A DNA stretch of 23,358 nt from JAMOQA01 sp964420365 (GTDB lineage: Bacteria; Acidobacteriota; Polarisedimenticolia; J045), in the NCBI GenBank assembly GCA_964420365.1, contig CAYQTA010000096.1, positions 1 to 23,358 on the forward strand. The letters run 5' to 3'. Position 1 is the stretch's first letter; each line of letters begins with the position of its first letter. The notes beneath the pieces are model-generated. The model ran no database searches. It saw nothing but the letters and a program-made list of their open reading frames with translations, and was not told the origin of the DNA. Of the stretch, positions 7,361 to 14,136 are shown in pieces. The position numbers and the translations under genes were made by a program.

Positions 7361-7455
7361 ACCCGGTCCCGGGGGCCGTCGAGTCCCCGACGAGACCGCC
7401 CGGGGCGGGCCGGGAACCGTCGGCTGGGCCGCGGGGCCACGGGGCGAGGGGGCGG

Positions 7456-7464
7456 TGCTAGATT
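7456..7464 (+). promoter_or_regulatory. Candidate extended -10 promoter for the ABC-TolC operon
   Basis: TGCTAGATT fits the extended -10 form TGn-TAnAnT. Its hexamer (7459-7464) ends 8 bases before the ATG at 7473, so transcription would begin at about 7470-7473 and the message would be almost leaderless. No good -35 is visible at 16-18 bases spacing, as is common for extended -10 promoters. A similar TGCTAGCAT occurs at the nuo promoter. Confidence 0.45.
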
Positions 7465-7472
7465 GGGGCGCG

Positions 7473-8456
7473 ATGGCCGCCCTCCTGGAAGTCCGCGAGC
7501 TGCGCGTCGACTATCCCCGCCCGGACGGGACGGTCCCGGCGGTGGACGGCGTCTCCCTGGACGTGCGCGAGGGAGAGGTCGTCGCCCTCGTCGGGGAGTC
7601 CGGGTGCGGCAAGTCGACCCTCGGCCTCGCGCTCCTCGCCCTCGTGCCCCCGCCGGGACGGGTCACCGGCGGGCGGGTGCTCCTCGAGGGAGAGGACCTG
7701 CTGGCGCTGCCCGAGCGCGAGCTCCGCCGGCGGCGTGGCGCCGGCATCGCCTGGGTGCCCCAGGAGACCGGCGACGCCCTGAACCCGGTGCTGACCGTCG
7801 GGGCCCAGGTGGCCGAGGTGCTGCGGGCCCACCGGCCCCTCGGCCGGGAGGCGGCCCGGGAAGAGGCCGTCCGGGCCCTGGCCCGCGTCGGGATTCCCGA
7901 CCCGGCGCGCCGGGCCGACCAGTATCCCCACGAGTTCTCCGGCGGGATGAAGCAGCGGGCTCTCCTGGCCATGGCGCTGGCGGCCGGGCCCCGGGTGCTG
8001 GTGGCCGACGAGCCGACCACCGCCCTCGACGTCACCCTCCAGGCCGGGATCCTCGACCTGCTGCGGGGACTCGCCGACGGGGAGGGACTGGGCGTGCTCC
8101 TCGTGACCCACGACCTGGGGGTCGTCGCGGCCATCGCCGACCGGGTTCTCGTCATGTACGCGGGCCGCATCGTCGAGGAGGGGCCGGTGGATGCCCTGTT
8201 CGGGGCACCGCTCCACCCCTACACGGAAGGCCTGCTGGCCGGCGTGCCCCGTCCGGAAGTTCCCCGGGGCCGCCTTCCGGCGATCCCGGGCCAGGTGCCG
8301 GACCTCGCCCACCTGCCTCCCGGCTGCGCCTTCGCGCCGCGGTGCTCCCGGGCCACCGACCGCTGCCGGGAGCGGGTGCCGCCCCTGGAGCCCGCAGGGA
8401 AGGGCCGGGCGGTCGCGTGCTTCGAGGCCCTTCCCGCCCGGGAGGGAGCGCGATGA
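7473..8456 (+). CDS. ABC transporter ATP-binding protein, DppD/OppD type
   Basis: A 327-residue nucleotide-binding subunit of the peptide/nickel ABC importer family. Motifs: Walker A GESGCGKST (41-49), Q-loop Q97 (WVPQE), signature FSGGMKQR (155-162), Walker B VLVADEP (D179, catalytic E180) and switch histidine H213 (VTHDL). The C-terminal oligopeptide-transporter extension (oligo_HPY) starts at HPYTEGLLAGVP and carries four cysteines in PPGCAFAPRC, RC and AC; these are conserved in DppD/OppD/DppF proteins and have been reported to hold an iron-sulfur cluster in a mycobacterial OppD. The reading frame is open far upstream, but the family start is the ATG at 7473. No strong ribosome site precedes it, which agrees with a near-leaderless message. 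It overlaps the next gene by ATGA. Cognate permeases and a binding protein are not in the window. Confidence 0.92.
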   Translation: MAALLEVRELRVDYPRPDGTVPAVDGVSLDVREGEVVALVGESGCGKSTLGLALLALVPPPGRVTGGRVLLEGEDLLALPERELRRRRGAGIAWVPQETGDALNPVLTVGAQVAEVLRAHRPLGREAAREEAVRALARVGIPDPARRADQYPHEFSGGMKQRALLAMALAAGPRVLVADEPTTALDVTLQAGILDLLRGLADGEGLGVLLVTHDLGVVAAIADRVLVMYAGRIVEEGPVDALFGAPLHPYTEGLLAGVPRPEVPRGRLPAIPGQVPDLAHLPPGCAFAPRCSRATDRCRERVPPLEPAGKGRAVACFEALPAREGAR

Positions 8457-9505
8457 CCGGCGGCGGGCCGCTCCTCGAGGTCCGGGGCCTCGTCCACCAC
8501 TACCGGGCCGGGGCCGGGCTCCTCGGAGGAGGGGTCACCGTCCGCGCGGTGGACGGGGTCGACCTGGACGTCGGCCGGGGCGAGATCGTCGGCCTCGTCG
8601 GCGAGTCCGGATCGGGGAAGACGACCCTCGGCCGGGCCATCCTTCGCCTCGTCGAACCGACCGCGGGGACCGTACGCTTCGACGGGATCGACGTTCTCGC
8701 CCTCCGGTCCCGGGAGCTGCGGGCGCTCCGGCGAAGGATGCAGGTGATCTTCCAGGACCCGTCGGCCGCCCTGAACCCCATGATGCGGGTCGGATCCCTC
8801 GTGGGGGAGCCCCTGGCGATCCACGGCCTCGCCCGGGGCCGCGAGCGGCGTCGGCGGGTCCTCGCCCTGCTCGAGGAGGTCGGGCTCGACCCCGCGCTGG
8901 TCGATCGCCGGCCCGGGGAGTTGTCCGGGGGCCAGCGCCAGCGGGTGATGATCGCCCGGGCCCTCGCCGTCCGGCCCGAGTTCGTCGTCTGCGACGAGCC
9001 GGTCGCGTCCCTCGACGTCTCGGTCCAGGCCCAGGTGATCAATCTCCTGGTCGAGCTCCAGCGGCGCCACGGGATCGCCTACCTCTTCATTGCCCACGAC
9101 CTCGCCCTGGTCGGCCATCTCTGCGACCGGGTCGCCGTGATGTACCTGGGAAGGATCGTCGAGACCGGCCCGGCCGGGGAGCTCCTGGCGGGGCCGGCGC
9201 ACCCCTACACCCGCGCACTGCTCGCGGCGGTGCCCCCGCCGGACCCGGCGCTCGCCCGCGGCCGCACCGCCCCCCTTCCCGGGGACCTGCCGTCCCCGGT
9301 CGACGTGCCCCCCGGGTGCCGCTTCCACCCGCGGTGCCCCTTCGCCGAGGAACGGTGCCGGCGGGAGGAACCCGCCCTCGTTCCGCGCGGTCCGGGGCGG
9401 TTCGTCGCCTGCCATCTTGCGGACCGGCTGCCGCCGGCCGATGTTTCCCTTCCCCGCCCCGCGAAGTCCGACGCGGGCGGGCCCGGAGGAGAGTCCCGTC
9501 CATGA
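8453..9505 (+). CDS. ABC transporter ATP-binding protein, DppF/OppF type
   Basis: A 350-residue partner ATPase of the preceding gene. Motifs: Walker A GESGSGKTT (50-58), Q101 in IFQDPSAALNP, the signature LSGGQRQR (157-164), Walker B VVCDEP (D181, E182) and H215 (IAHDL). The oligo_HPY extension follows HPYTRALLAAVP and has the cysteine set PPGCRFHPRCPFAEERC plus VAC. About 25 residues rich in Pro and Gly trail the usual family end. DppD- and DppF-type ATPases normally act as a heterodimer under two permeases that import peptides, nickel or other small solutes. Here the gene begins inside the stop of the first ATPase (ATGA) and its own TGA overlaps the ATG of the TolC-like gene, which points to translational coupling of all three. 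Confidence 0.92.
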   Translation: MTGGGPLLEVRGLVHHYRAGAGLLGGGVTVRAVDGVDLDVGRGEIVGLVGESGSGKTTLGRAILRLVEPTAGTVRFDGIDVLALRSRELRALRRRMQVIFQDPSAALNPMMRVGSLVGEPLAIHGLARGRERRRRVLALLEEVGLDPALVDRRPGELSGGQRQRVMIARALAVRPEFVVCDEPVASLDVSVQAQVINLLVELQRRHGIAYLFIAHDLALVGHLCDRVAVMYLGRIVETGPAGELLAGPAHPYTRALLAAVPPPDPALARGRTAPLPGDLPSPVDVPPGCRFHPRCPFAEERCRREEPALVPRGPGRFVACHLADRLPPADVSLPRPAKSDAGGPGGESRP

Positions 9506-11166
9506 CGACGACCCCGCGCACCCTCGTCCCCGTCCTCGCGCTCGCGTGCCTGTTCCTGGTCGCGGCGCTTCCCTCCCTCGCCCAGGCCCCGGACCCGGCG
9601 GAGGGACTCCTGCCTCCGCCGACGCCGGTGACGGAGGACGGTGGCCCGCCCCCGTGGGAGCTGACCCTGCGGGACGCCGTCGCCCGGGCGCTCCGCGAGA
9701 ACCTGGACATCCAGGTCGCCCGGATCGATCCGGCCTCGGCCCGGGAGACCGTGACCTACCAGGACGCGGTCTTCGAGCCGGAGCTCCAGGGCAGCGGTTC
9801 CTGGGACCGGCAGACCCAGGAACCCTCGAGCCGGTTCTCCCCGGCGAGCCGGACGGACAAGCAGCTCAGCGCGACCTGGGTCGATCCACTGCGCACCGGG
9901 GGCCAGGTCGAGGCGGGAGTCTTCTACCGGGAAATGGTCAGCAACTACCCGCCCGGGTCGGACATCTTCGGCCTGGTCCCGACGACGATGGTGGCCGGCG
10001 TCCAGCTCACGGTGCGCCAGCCGCTGTTGCGGAACTACGGCCTCCGGATCAACCGCACGGCGATCGAGCAGGCGAAGAACTCCCTCGGGATCTCCGAGGA
10101 GCAGCTCCGCCAGCGGGTGATGGAAGTGGTCGAGCAGGTGGAGTCGGCGTACTGGAAGCTGCTCGGGGCGCGGCGCCAGCTCGACGTGGCCCGGGCGTCC
10201 TACAAGCTGGCCCAGGACTTCCTCAAGGACACCCGCGTCAAGGTCGAGGTCGGCACCCTGCCGGAGATCGAGATCACGACCGCGGAGGCCGAGGTCGCCG
10301 ACCGGGACGGGAACGTGATCGTCGCGGAGAACGCGGTACGCAACGCCGAGGACAACCTGCGGGTGCTGCTCCACGTGCCCCAGGATTCCGCCGAGTGGGA
10401 GCGGCCGATCGTGCCGGTCGATCGCCCCGTCACGGACAAGGTCGACGTGGACCTGGACGAGGCGATCCGGGAGGCGCTCGCCCACCGGCCCGAGGTGAAG
10501 GTCGCCGAGCTGCAGCTCCGGAACCGGGAGCTGGATGCGCGGTGGCGGAAGAACCAGGTGCGCCCGGACCTGTCGCTGGTCGGCACGTGGCGGGCCACGG
10601 GCAACAACTACGACTACTACCCGCTCATCGTCCCGGGACCGGGCGGCGTGCCCCAGGAGGTCTGGGTACGGAAGGACCAGGGGCGGACCGATGCGTTCTC
10701 GGAGATCCCGGACCGGGACAACAGCGACTGGTCGATCGGGTTCAACCTGCGGCTTCCGATCCGCAACCGCCGGGCCCGCGCCGACCTCGCCCGGGCGCGG
10801 CTCGCCAGCGAGCAGGCGCGCCTGCAGGTGCAGAAGACCCGCCTGCAGGTCCGGGTCGAGGTGCGCCAGGCGGTGCGGGACGTGGAGAGCGCGTTCCGCC
10901 GGATGGCGTCGGCCCGGGCGAACGTGGTCCTGCAGCGGAAGAAGATGGAGGCGGAGCAGAAGCGCTTCGAGAACGGCCTGTCCACCGCCTTCAAGGTGCT
11001 CCAGTTCCAGACCGACCTGCGCGACGCCGAGTCGCGCCTGATCAACGCGGCGGTCGACTACAACCAGGCCCTGGTCCGGTTGCTCCGCGTGCGCGGCGTG
11101 CTGCTGGAGCAGCGGGGGATCGAGGTGCCCGCCCCCGCCGAGGTCGGGGTCACCGCGGGCCGGTAG
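9502..11166 (+). CDS. TolC-family outer-membrane efflux channel protein
   Basis: A 554-residue precursor. The N terminus has a cleavable signal peptide (hydrophobic core about 8-26, likely cut near SLAQA at 27-29) followed by a short Pro-rich linker. The mature part shows the two-fold OEP organisation: a first repeat beginning LTLRDAVARALRENLDIQVA with long helices at about 195-245, and a second beginning DLDEAIREALAHRPEVKVAELQLRNRELDA with long helices near 430-530. TolC-like proteins form a trimeric beta-barrel and periplasmic tunnel serving type I secretion or RND/ABC efflux. A 60-residue segment near 368-400 (NNYDYYPLIVPGPGGVP) is probably an enlarged barrel loop. It overlaps the upstream ATPase by four bases, an unusual association, since no membrane-fusion protein or exporter permease gene is present. 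Confidence 0.9.
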   Translation: MTTTPRTLVPVLALACLFLVAALPSLAQAPDPAEGLLPPPTPVTEDGGPPPWELTLRDAVARALRENLDIQVARIDPASARETVTYQDAVFEPELQGSGSWDRQTQEPSSRFSPASRTDKQLSATWVDPLRTGGQVEAGVFYREMVSNYPPGSDIFGLVPTTMVAGVQLTVRQPLLRNYGLRINRTAIEQAKNSLGISEEQLRQRVMEVVEQVESAYWKLLGARRQLDVARASYKLAQDFLKDTRVKVEVGTLPEIEITTAEAEVADRDGNVIVAENAVRNAEDNLRVLLHVPQDSAEWERPIVPVDRPVTDKVDVDLDEAIREALAHRPEVKVAELQLRNRELDARWRKNQVRPDLSLVGTWRATGNNYDYYPLIVPGPGGVPQEVWVRKDQGRTDAFSEIPDRDNSDWSIGFNLRLPIRNRRARADLARARLASEQARLQVQKTRLQVRVEVRQAVRDVESAFRRMASARANVVLQRKKMEAEQKRFENGLSTAFKVLQFQTDLRDAESRLINAAVDYNQALVRLLRVRGVLLEQRGIEVPAPAEVGVTAGR

Positions 11167-11185
11167 CGCGAAAGCTCGTCGAAGG

Positions 11186-11235
11186 GGCCCGGGACCGCCG
11201 GGGGAAACCGCGCTGGTGCGCGGGGGTCCCGGGCC
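11186..11235 (+). terminator. Nested hairpin after the TolC gene
   Basis: GGCCCGGGACC (11186-11196) pairs perfectly with GGTCCCGGGCC (11225-11235). The 28-base loop holds a second perfect stem, CCGCGC (11208-11213) with GCGCGG (11218-11223) around TGGT. A small third hairpin, GCCGG/CCGGC (11237-11252), with CTTTTC in its loop, follows. It begins 20 bases after the TolC stop, where an operon terminator is expected, but there is no trailing T-run. Confidence 0.55.
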
Positions 11236-11381
11236 TGCCGGCTTTTCCCGGCTGACCGGGATTCACCCGGAACGGGGAGGGCAGTCCCGGCCGGATTGCG
11301 CCACGATTCCGGCCGGACGCTGCTGCACCGTCCCCGCGCGATCCGCGCGCAAGCTCCCTGCCCGTGAAGGGTTCCGATTCG
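11236..11381. other. Remainder of the 373-base non-coding gap before exbB
   Basis: The gap 11167-11539 holds no convincing gene. Beyond the nested hairpin it contains GGCCGGA (11289-11295) pairing with TCCGGCC (11308-11314), and GCGCG-ATC-CGCGC (11336-11348). No Fur-like AT-rich operator is visible upstream of the exbB promoter. The short reading frame across 11216-11518 has no ribosome site and is taken as chance. Confidence 0.5.
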
Positions 11382-11410
11382 TTGACAGCCCCATGTTCCC
11401 CCCCTATCCT
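11382..11410 (+). promoter_or_regulatory. Sigma-70-type promoter of the exbB-exbD-exbD-tonB operon
   Basis: A consensus TTGACA at 11382-11387 is followed after exactly 17 bases by TATCCT at 11405-11410. The predicted start near 11417 gives a leader of about 120 bases before exbB. In such GC-rich DNA a perfect -35 with correct spacing is unlikely to be chance. Confidence 0.75.
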
Positions 11411-11539
11411 GCGAGCGGATCGAGGCAGGGGCGGTTCGATGGCCGCCCGTGGACCGATGGCAAGCGGCGGGAACGAGGATCCCGCATCGAGGCAGCCGCC
11501 CGGGGCGCCCGGGCGTGACGAGCCACCGAAGGAGGCACC

Positions 11540-12190
11540 GTGAGCAATTTCGGAGGAACCCTCGTTCACTACTTCCAGCAGGGCGGTCTCATCATGTGGC
11601 CGCTCCTCATCCTTTCGATCATCGGCGTGATGATCATCCTCGAGCGCGGATACATGCTCTACTTCGGCGCGCGCACGAGGACGACCGAGCTGATCTCGAA
11701 GGTGCGCAAGCTCCTGGCCGAGGGCAAGGTCGACGCGGCCCTCAAGGCCTGCGAGCAGTACAAGGGCCCGACCGCCGCGGTCGTCAAGGCGGCCCTCCTC
11801 CGCTGGAACGATGCCGACAACGAGGAGATGACGAAGCTGCTCGAGAACGCGGCGCTGCACGAGATCGCCCGCCTCGAGCGCGGCCTGTGGATCCTCGCAC
11901 TGATCTCGAACATCGCGCCGATCCTCGGCTTCCTCGGCACCGTCGTCGGGATGATCCAGTCCTTCGACGTGATCGCCCAGGAGGGGCTCAACAACCCCGG
12001 CAAGGTGGCGAAAGGTATTTCCGTCGCGCTGATCACCACCGCGGGCGGCCTGATCGTCGCGGTGCTCACGCTGCCGTTCTACAACTTCTACACGAGCAAG
12101 GTGGCTTCCTACGTCCGCGAGATGGAGACCACCGCGAACATCGTGCTGGAGACGCACGTGGCGCTGAAGGGTTCCGGCCAGAAGGGCTGA
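11540..12190 (+). CDS. exbB: MotA/TolQ/ExbB-type proton channel protein
   Basis: A 216-residue inner-membrane protein with three hydrophobic helices at about 17-38, 115-140 and 158-184. The cytoplasmic loop between the first two and the APILGFLGTVVGMIQSF and GISVALITTAGGLIVAV segments are diagnostic of the MotA/TolQ/ExbB family. With ExbD it forms the proton-driven motor that energises TonB (or TolA). It starts at GTG 11540, four bases after the AAGGAGG ribosome site; no better start exists. The family threonines in helix 3 (TTAGG) are present. It is first in an operon with two exbD genes and tonB, so the Ton rather than the Tol system is favoured: no tolA, tolB or pal is present. Confidence 0.92.
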   Translation: MSNFGGTLVHYFQQGGLIMWPLLILSIIGVMIILERGYMLYFGARTRTTELISKVRKLLAEGKVDAALKACEQYKGPTAAVVKAALLRWNDADNEEMTKLLENAALHEIARLERGLWILALISNIAPILGFLGTVVGMIQSFDVIAQEGLNNPGKVAKGISVALITTAGGLIVAVLTLPFYNFYTSKVASYVREMETTANIVLETHVALKGSGQKG

Positions 12191-12200
12191 CGAGGGGATC

Positions 12201-12650
12201 ATGGCCTTCAAGAAGCGACTGACCGAGATCAAGGCCTTCATCCCGACGGCCTCGATGGCCGACATCGCGTTCCTGCTGATCATCTTCTTCATGGTGACGA
12301 CGACGTTCGACGTCGACCGGACCCGGGTGAACCTGCCGAAGTCGCAGATGCGCATCGAGGTTCCCAAGGGGGCGGCCTACGTCGTCATCTACAAGGAACC
12401 GGGCACCGAGAACTACGGGTACAAGTTCAGCGACGGGAAACAGATGTCCACGCCCGTCGCGAGCCTGACCGACCTCGAGGCCCAGGTCAGCGCGGTCGCG
12501 GCGGTCGACCCGACTCGCCCGTTCGTGATCAAGGCCGAGGCTGACACGCCCTACAGGATCATCGACACCGTCATGGACATCTTCCGGAGGGCCGGCGTGG
12601 AGGAGATCGTCATGCTGACCTTCCAGCGAACCAAGGACGACACCGAGTAG
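12201..12650 (+). CDS. exbD: ExbD/TolR-family protein (first copy)
   Basis: A 149-residue protein with a short cytoplasmic N terminus, one membrane helix at about 17-35 (ASMADIAFLLIIFFMVTT) and a periplasmic domain. D21 occupies the position of the proton-carrying aspartate of ExbD/TolR. The periplasmic part ends in the typical PYRIIDTVMDIFRRAGVEEIVMLT, the TolR-like alpha/beta fold. It lies 10 bases after exbB with the AUG set by GACGAGGGGATC. It is the first of two unequal exbD genes. Paired exbD genes are known from several phyla and may build mixed dimers inside the ExbB pentamer. A 54-base stretch coding the helix is identical to that of the second copy. Confidence 0.92.
   Translation: MAFKKRLTEIKAFIPTASMADIAFLLIIFFMVTTTFDVDRTRVNLPKSQMRIEVPKGAAYVVIYKEPGTENYGYKFSDGKQMSTPVASLTDLEAQVSAVAAVDPTRPFVIKAEADTPYRIIDTVMDIFRRAGVEEIVMLTFQRTKDDTE
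12249..12302 (+). repeat. 54-base direct repeat, copy in first exbD
   Basis: Starts GCCTCGATGGCCGACATCG and encodes ASMADIAFLLIIFFMVTT. It is identical, including every third codon position, to 12745-12798 in the second exbD, 496 bases away. Confidence 0.9.
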
Positions 12651-12663
12651 TCCTGGCGGGTCG

Positions 12664-12681
12664 CGCGGCCGCGGGGCCGCG
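12664..12681 (+). other. Short hairpin between the two exbD genes
   Basis: CGCGGCC (12664-12670) pairs with GGCCGCG (12675-12681) around a 4-base loop. It ends immediately before the GGAAGGAAG ribosome site of the second exbD. It could adjust the output of the second copy relative to the first, or stabilise the upstream message. Confidence 0.4.
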
Positions 12682-12693
12682 GAAGGAAGCGAG

Positions 12694-13188
12694 ATGGGCA
12701 AGCTGACCGACAAGCTGAAGCCGCAGGAGGCCGAGATCTCGTCCGCCTCGATGGCCGACATCGCGTTCCTGCTGATCATCTTCTTCATGGTGACGACGGT
12801 GTTCTCGGCCACGAAGGGGCTCGACTTCAAGCTGCCGAAGGACGAGGACAAGACCGCCCAGGCGGAGACGCAGGAGGCGATCTTCTTCAAGGTCCTCGAG
12901 GACGGTTCCTTCCTGATGGACGGGCGCCCGGCGACGGTGGACGAGATCCTGCCCTACATCGGCCCGAAGCTCGAACGCTGGCCGGACAAGCCGATCATCA
13001 TCTACACCCGGCCGGACGCGCCCTACAAGGCGATGGTCCGCATCTACGACGAGCTGATAAAGGCGACCGAGCCGCCGGACAAGGGTGGCCTCGGCCTGGC
13101 CAAGACGCCGAACATCTCGATTCCGACCCAGAGCGAGGTCAACGACTACATCGCCCTGTTCGGCTACAACCCGTTCGAGCAGCAGTAA
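12694..13188 (+). CDS. exbD: ExbD/TolR-family protein (second copy)
   Basis: A 164-residue paralogue of the preceding gene: cytoplasmic 1-17, a membrane helix at about 18-36 (ASMADIAFLLIIFFMVTT, with D22 as the proton-path aspartate), then a periplasmic domain. After the helix the two proteins differ strongly (VFSATKGLDFKLPKDEDKT here). This copy carries FKVLEDGSFLMDGRPATVDEILPYI and a 25-residue C-terminal tail (TPNISIPTQSEVNDYIALFGYNPFEQQ) that the first lacks. The two copies are therefore not interchangeable. It starts 44 bases after the first copy behind a GGAAGGAAG ribosome site and is followed 18 bases later by tonB. Confidence 0.92.
   Translation: MGKLTDKLKPQEAEISSASMADIAFLLIIFFMVTTVFSATKGLDFKLPKDEDKTAQAETQEAIFFKVLEDGSFLMDGRPATVDEILPYIGPKLERWPDKPIIIYTRPDAPYKAMVRIYDELIKATEPPDKGGLGLAKTPNISIPTQSEVNDYIALFGYNPFEQQ
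12745..12798 (+). repeat. 54-base direct repeat, copy in second exbD
   Basis: Exact match to 12249-12302; encodes the single membrane helix. Flanking codons differ at once on both sides. Confidence 0.9.
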
Positions 13189-13206
13189 GCGGGCCGGGAG
13201 AGACCG

Positions 13207-13962
13207 ATGGCGGACAATCCCCAGAAGAAGCCGGAAAGCGGCGGCGCCGCCGGGGGGGCCGGGTCCAGCGCCAAGCTGCAGGCGATGGCGGTGGACGAGA
13301 TCTTCCTCCAGGAGCAGTTCGAGGAGTCCGGCCTCCGGTACAACGCGGTGTTCATCATCATCGCGATCGTGCTCCACGCGATCCTGTTCGCGATCACCTT
13401 CCCGGAGATCAAGTACAAGCCGCCGGAGGTGACGAGCACCCGGAAGGTGATGGTGGTGCGCAAGTACGTGCCGCCGCCCCCGAAGCAGAAGCCGAAGAAG
13501 AAGATCCAGAAGAAGTTCACCAAGAAGGTCGCCGTCCCCGACCCGACGCCGGACGAGCCCGAGCCGATCATCGAGCCGGAGCCGGAGCCGGAGCCGGAGC
13601 CGATCCCGGAGGACGTCGACGTCGTGCTCGGGACCCCGGAGCCGCCCCCGGTCTCCGGCCCCCTGATGCCGGGCATCGGCGGCGTGACCGAGCCGGAGCT
13701 GATCCCGGAGACGAAGGTCAAGCCGGAGTACCCGGAGCTGGCCCGGAAGGCGCGCATCCAGGGGAAGGTGATCCTCCAGGCGGTGATCCGGAAGGACGGC
13801 ACCGTCGGGGACATCAAGGTCCTCAAGGAGCCGGCGGCGGACCTCGGGTTCGCCGAGGCGGCGATCGCGGCGGTGAAGCAGTGGCGGTACCGGCCCGCGA
13901 TGCAGAACGGACGGCCGGTGGACGTCTACTTCACCGTCGTCGTCAACTTCACGATCGAGTAG
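13207..13962 (+). CDS. tonB: TonB-family energy transducer
   Basis: A 251-residue protein: a 45-residue cytoplasmic N terminus (longer than in E. coli TonB), one membrane helix at about 46-65 (AVFIIIAIVLHAILFAITF, containing the functionally important type of histidine), then a Pro/Lys-rich (KYVPPPPKQKPKKKIQKK) and Pro/Glu-rich (EPEPEPEPEP) periplasmic spacer to about 165. The C-terminal TonB domain at about 170-251 shows KPEYPELARKARIQGKVIL, VLKEP and VKQWRYRPAMQNGRPV. It transmits ExbB/ExbD motor energy to TonB-dependent outer-membrane receptors; none is encoded in the window. It is last in the exb operon and is followed by a terminator-like hairpin. The Glu-Pro run is coded by a perfect hexanucleotide repeat. 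Confidence 0.93.
   Translation: MADNPQKKPESGGAAGGAGSSAKLQAMAVDEIFLQEQFEESGLRYNAVFIIIAIVLHAILFAITFPEIKYKPPEVTSTRKVMVVRKYVPPPPKQKPKKKIQKKFTKKVAVPDPTPDEPEPIIEPEPEPEPEPIPEDVDVVLGTPEPPPVSGPLMPGIGGVTEPELIPETKVKPEYPELARKARIQGKVILQAVIRKDGTVGDIKVLKEPAADLGFAEAAIAAVKQWRYRPAMQNGRPVDVYFTVVVNFTIE
13573..13602 (+). repeat. Five perfect GAGCCG repeats in tonB
   Basis: Five consecutive copies of GAGCCG code EPEPEPEPEP (residues 123-132) of the periplasmic spacer. Each gain or loss of a unit would keep the frame and change spacer length by two residues. Confidence 0.9.
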
Positions 13963-13995
13963 GCGTGAAGGGCGACGACGAGCACGCAGTTGCCG

Positions 13996-14021
13996 GGGCC
14001 GGGTCCGGGAGGACCCGGCCC
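13996..14021 (+). terminator. Terminator-like hairpin after tonB
   Basis: GGGCCGGGTCC (13996-14006) pairs perfectly with GGACCCGGCCC (14011-14021) around a GGGA loop, 33 bases after the tonB stop. It is followed by TTCCCGTC, a weak T-tract. It probably ends or reduces the exb transcript before the TPR gene. Confidence 0.7.
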
Positions 14022-14136
14022 TTCCCGTCGCCGGAAGAGGCGGAAGCATGGCGAACGTGACCGGCCGGCGGCACGATCGTTGCAACCATGAACACCCAGG
14101 CGGGACCAGGCACGCCGAGCCCGCCGGGAGGACACG

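Noticed and set aside
4267..7440. A 1057-codon open frame on the minus strand
   Set aside because: It runs out of phase across the flavoprotein and the unassigned gene and its product is low-complexity Arg/Gly/Pro. Long stop-free shadow frames are expected at this GC content.
5859..7472. Upstream extension of the first ABC ATPase frame to a start at 5859
   Set aside because: The frame is open only because of GC bias; the extension is antisense to the unassigned gene and the ATPase family begins at 7473.
9514..9560. Possible lipoprotein signal (cysteine in LALAC) in the TolC-like protein
   Set aside because: The residue at -3 is alanine rather than leucine and the hydrophobic core continues past the cysteine to an AQA site, so a type I signal peptide fits better.
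11216..11518. A 100-codon open frame in the gap before exbB
   Set aside because: It has no ribosome site, spans the exb promoter and hairpins, and its product shows no domain or hydrophobic pattern.
14088..14136. An earlier ATG at 14088 near the TPR gene
   Set aside because: It is in another frame, without a signal peptide; the ATG at 14137 has a ribosome site and begins a clear signal peptide.
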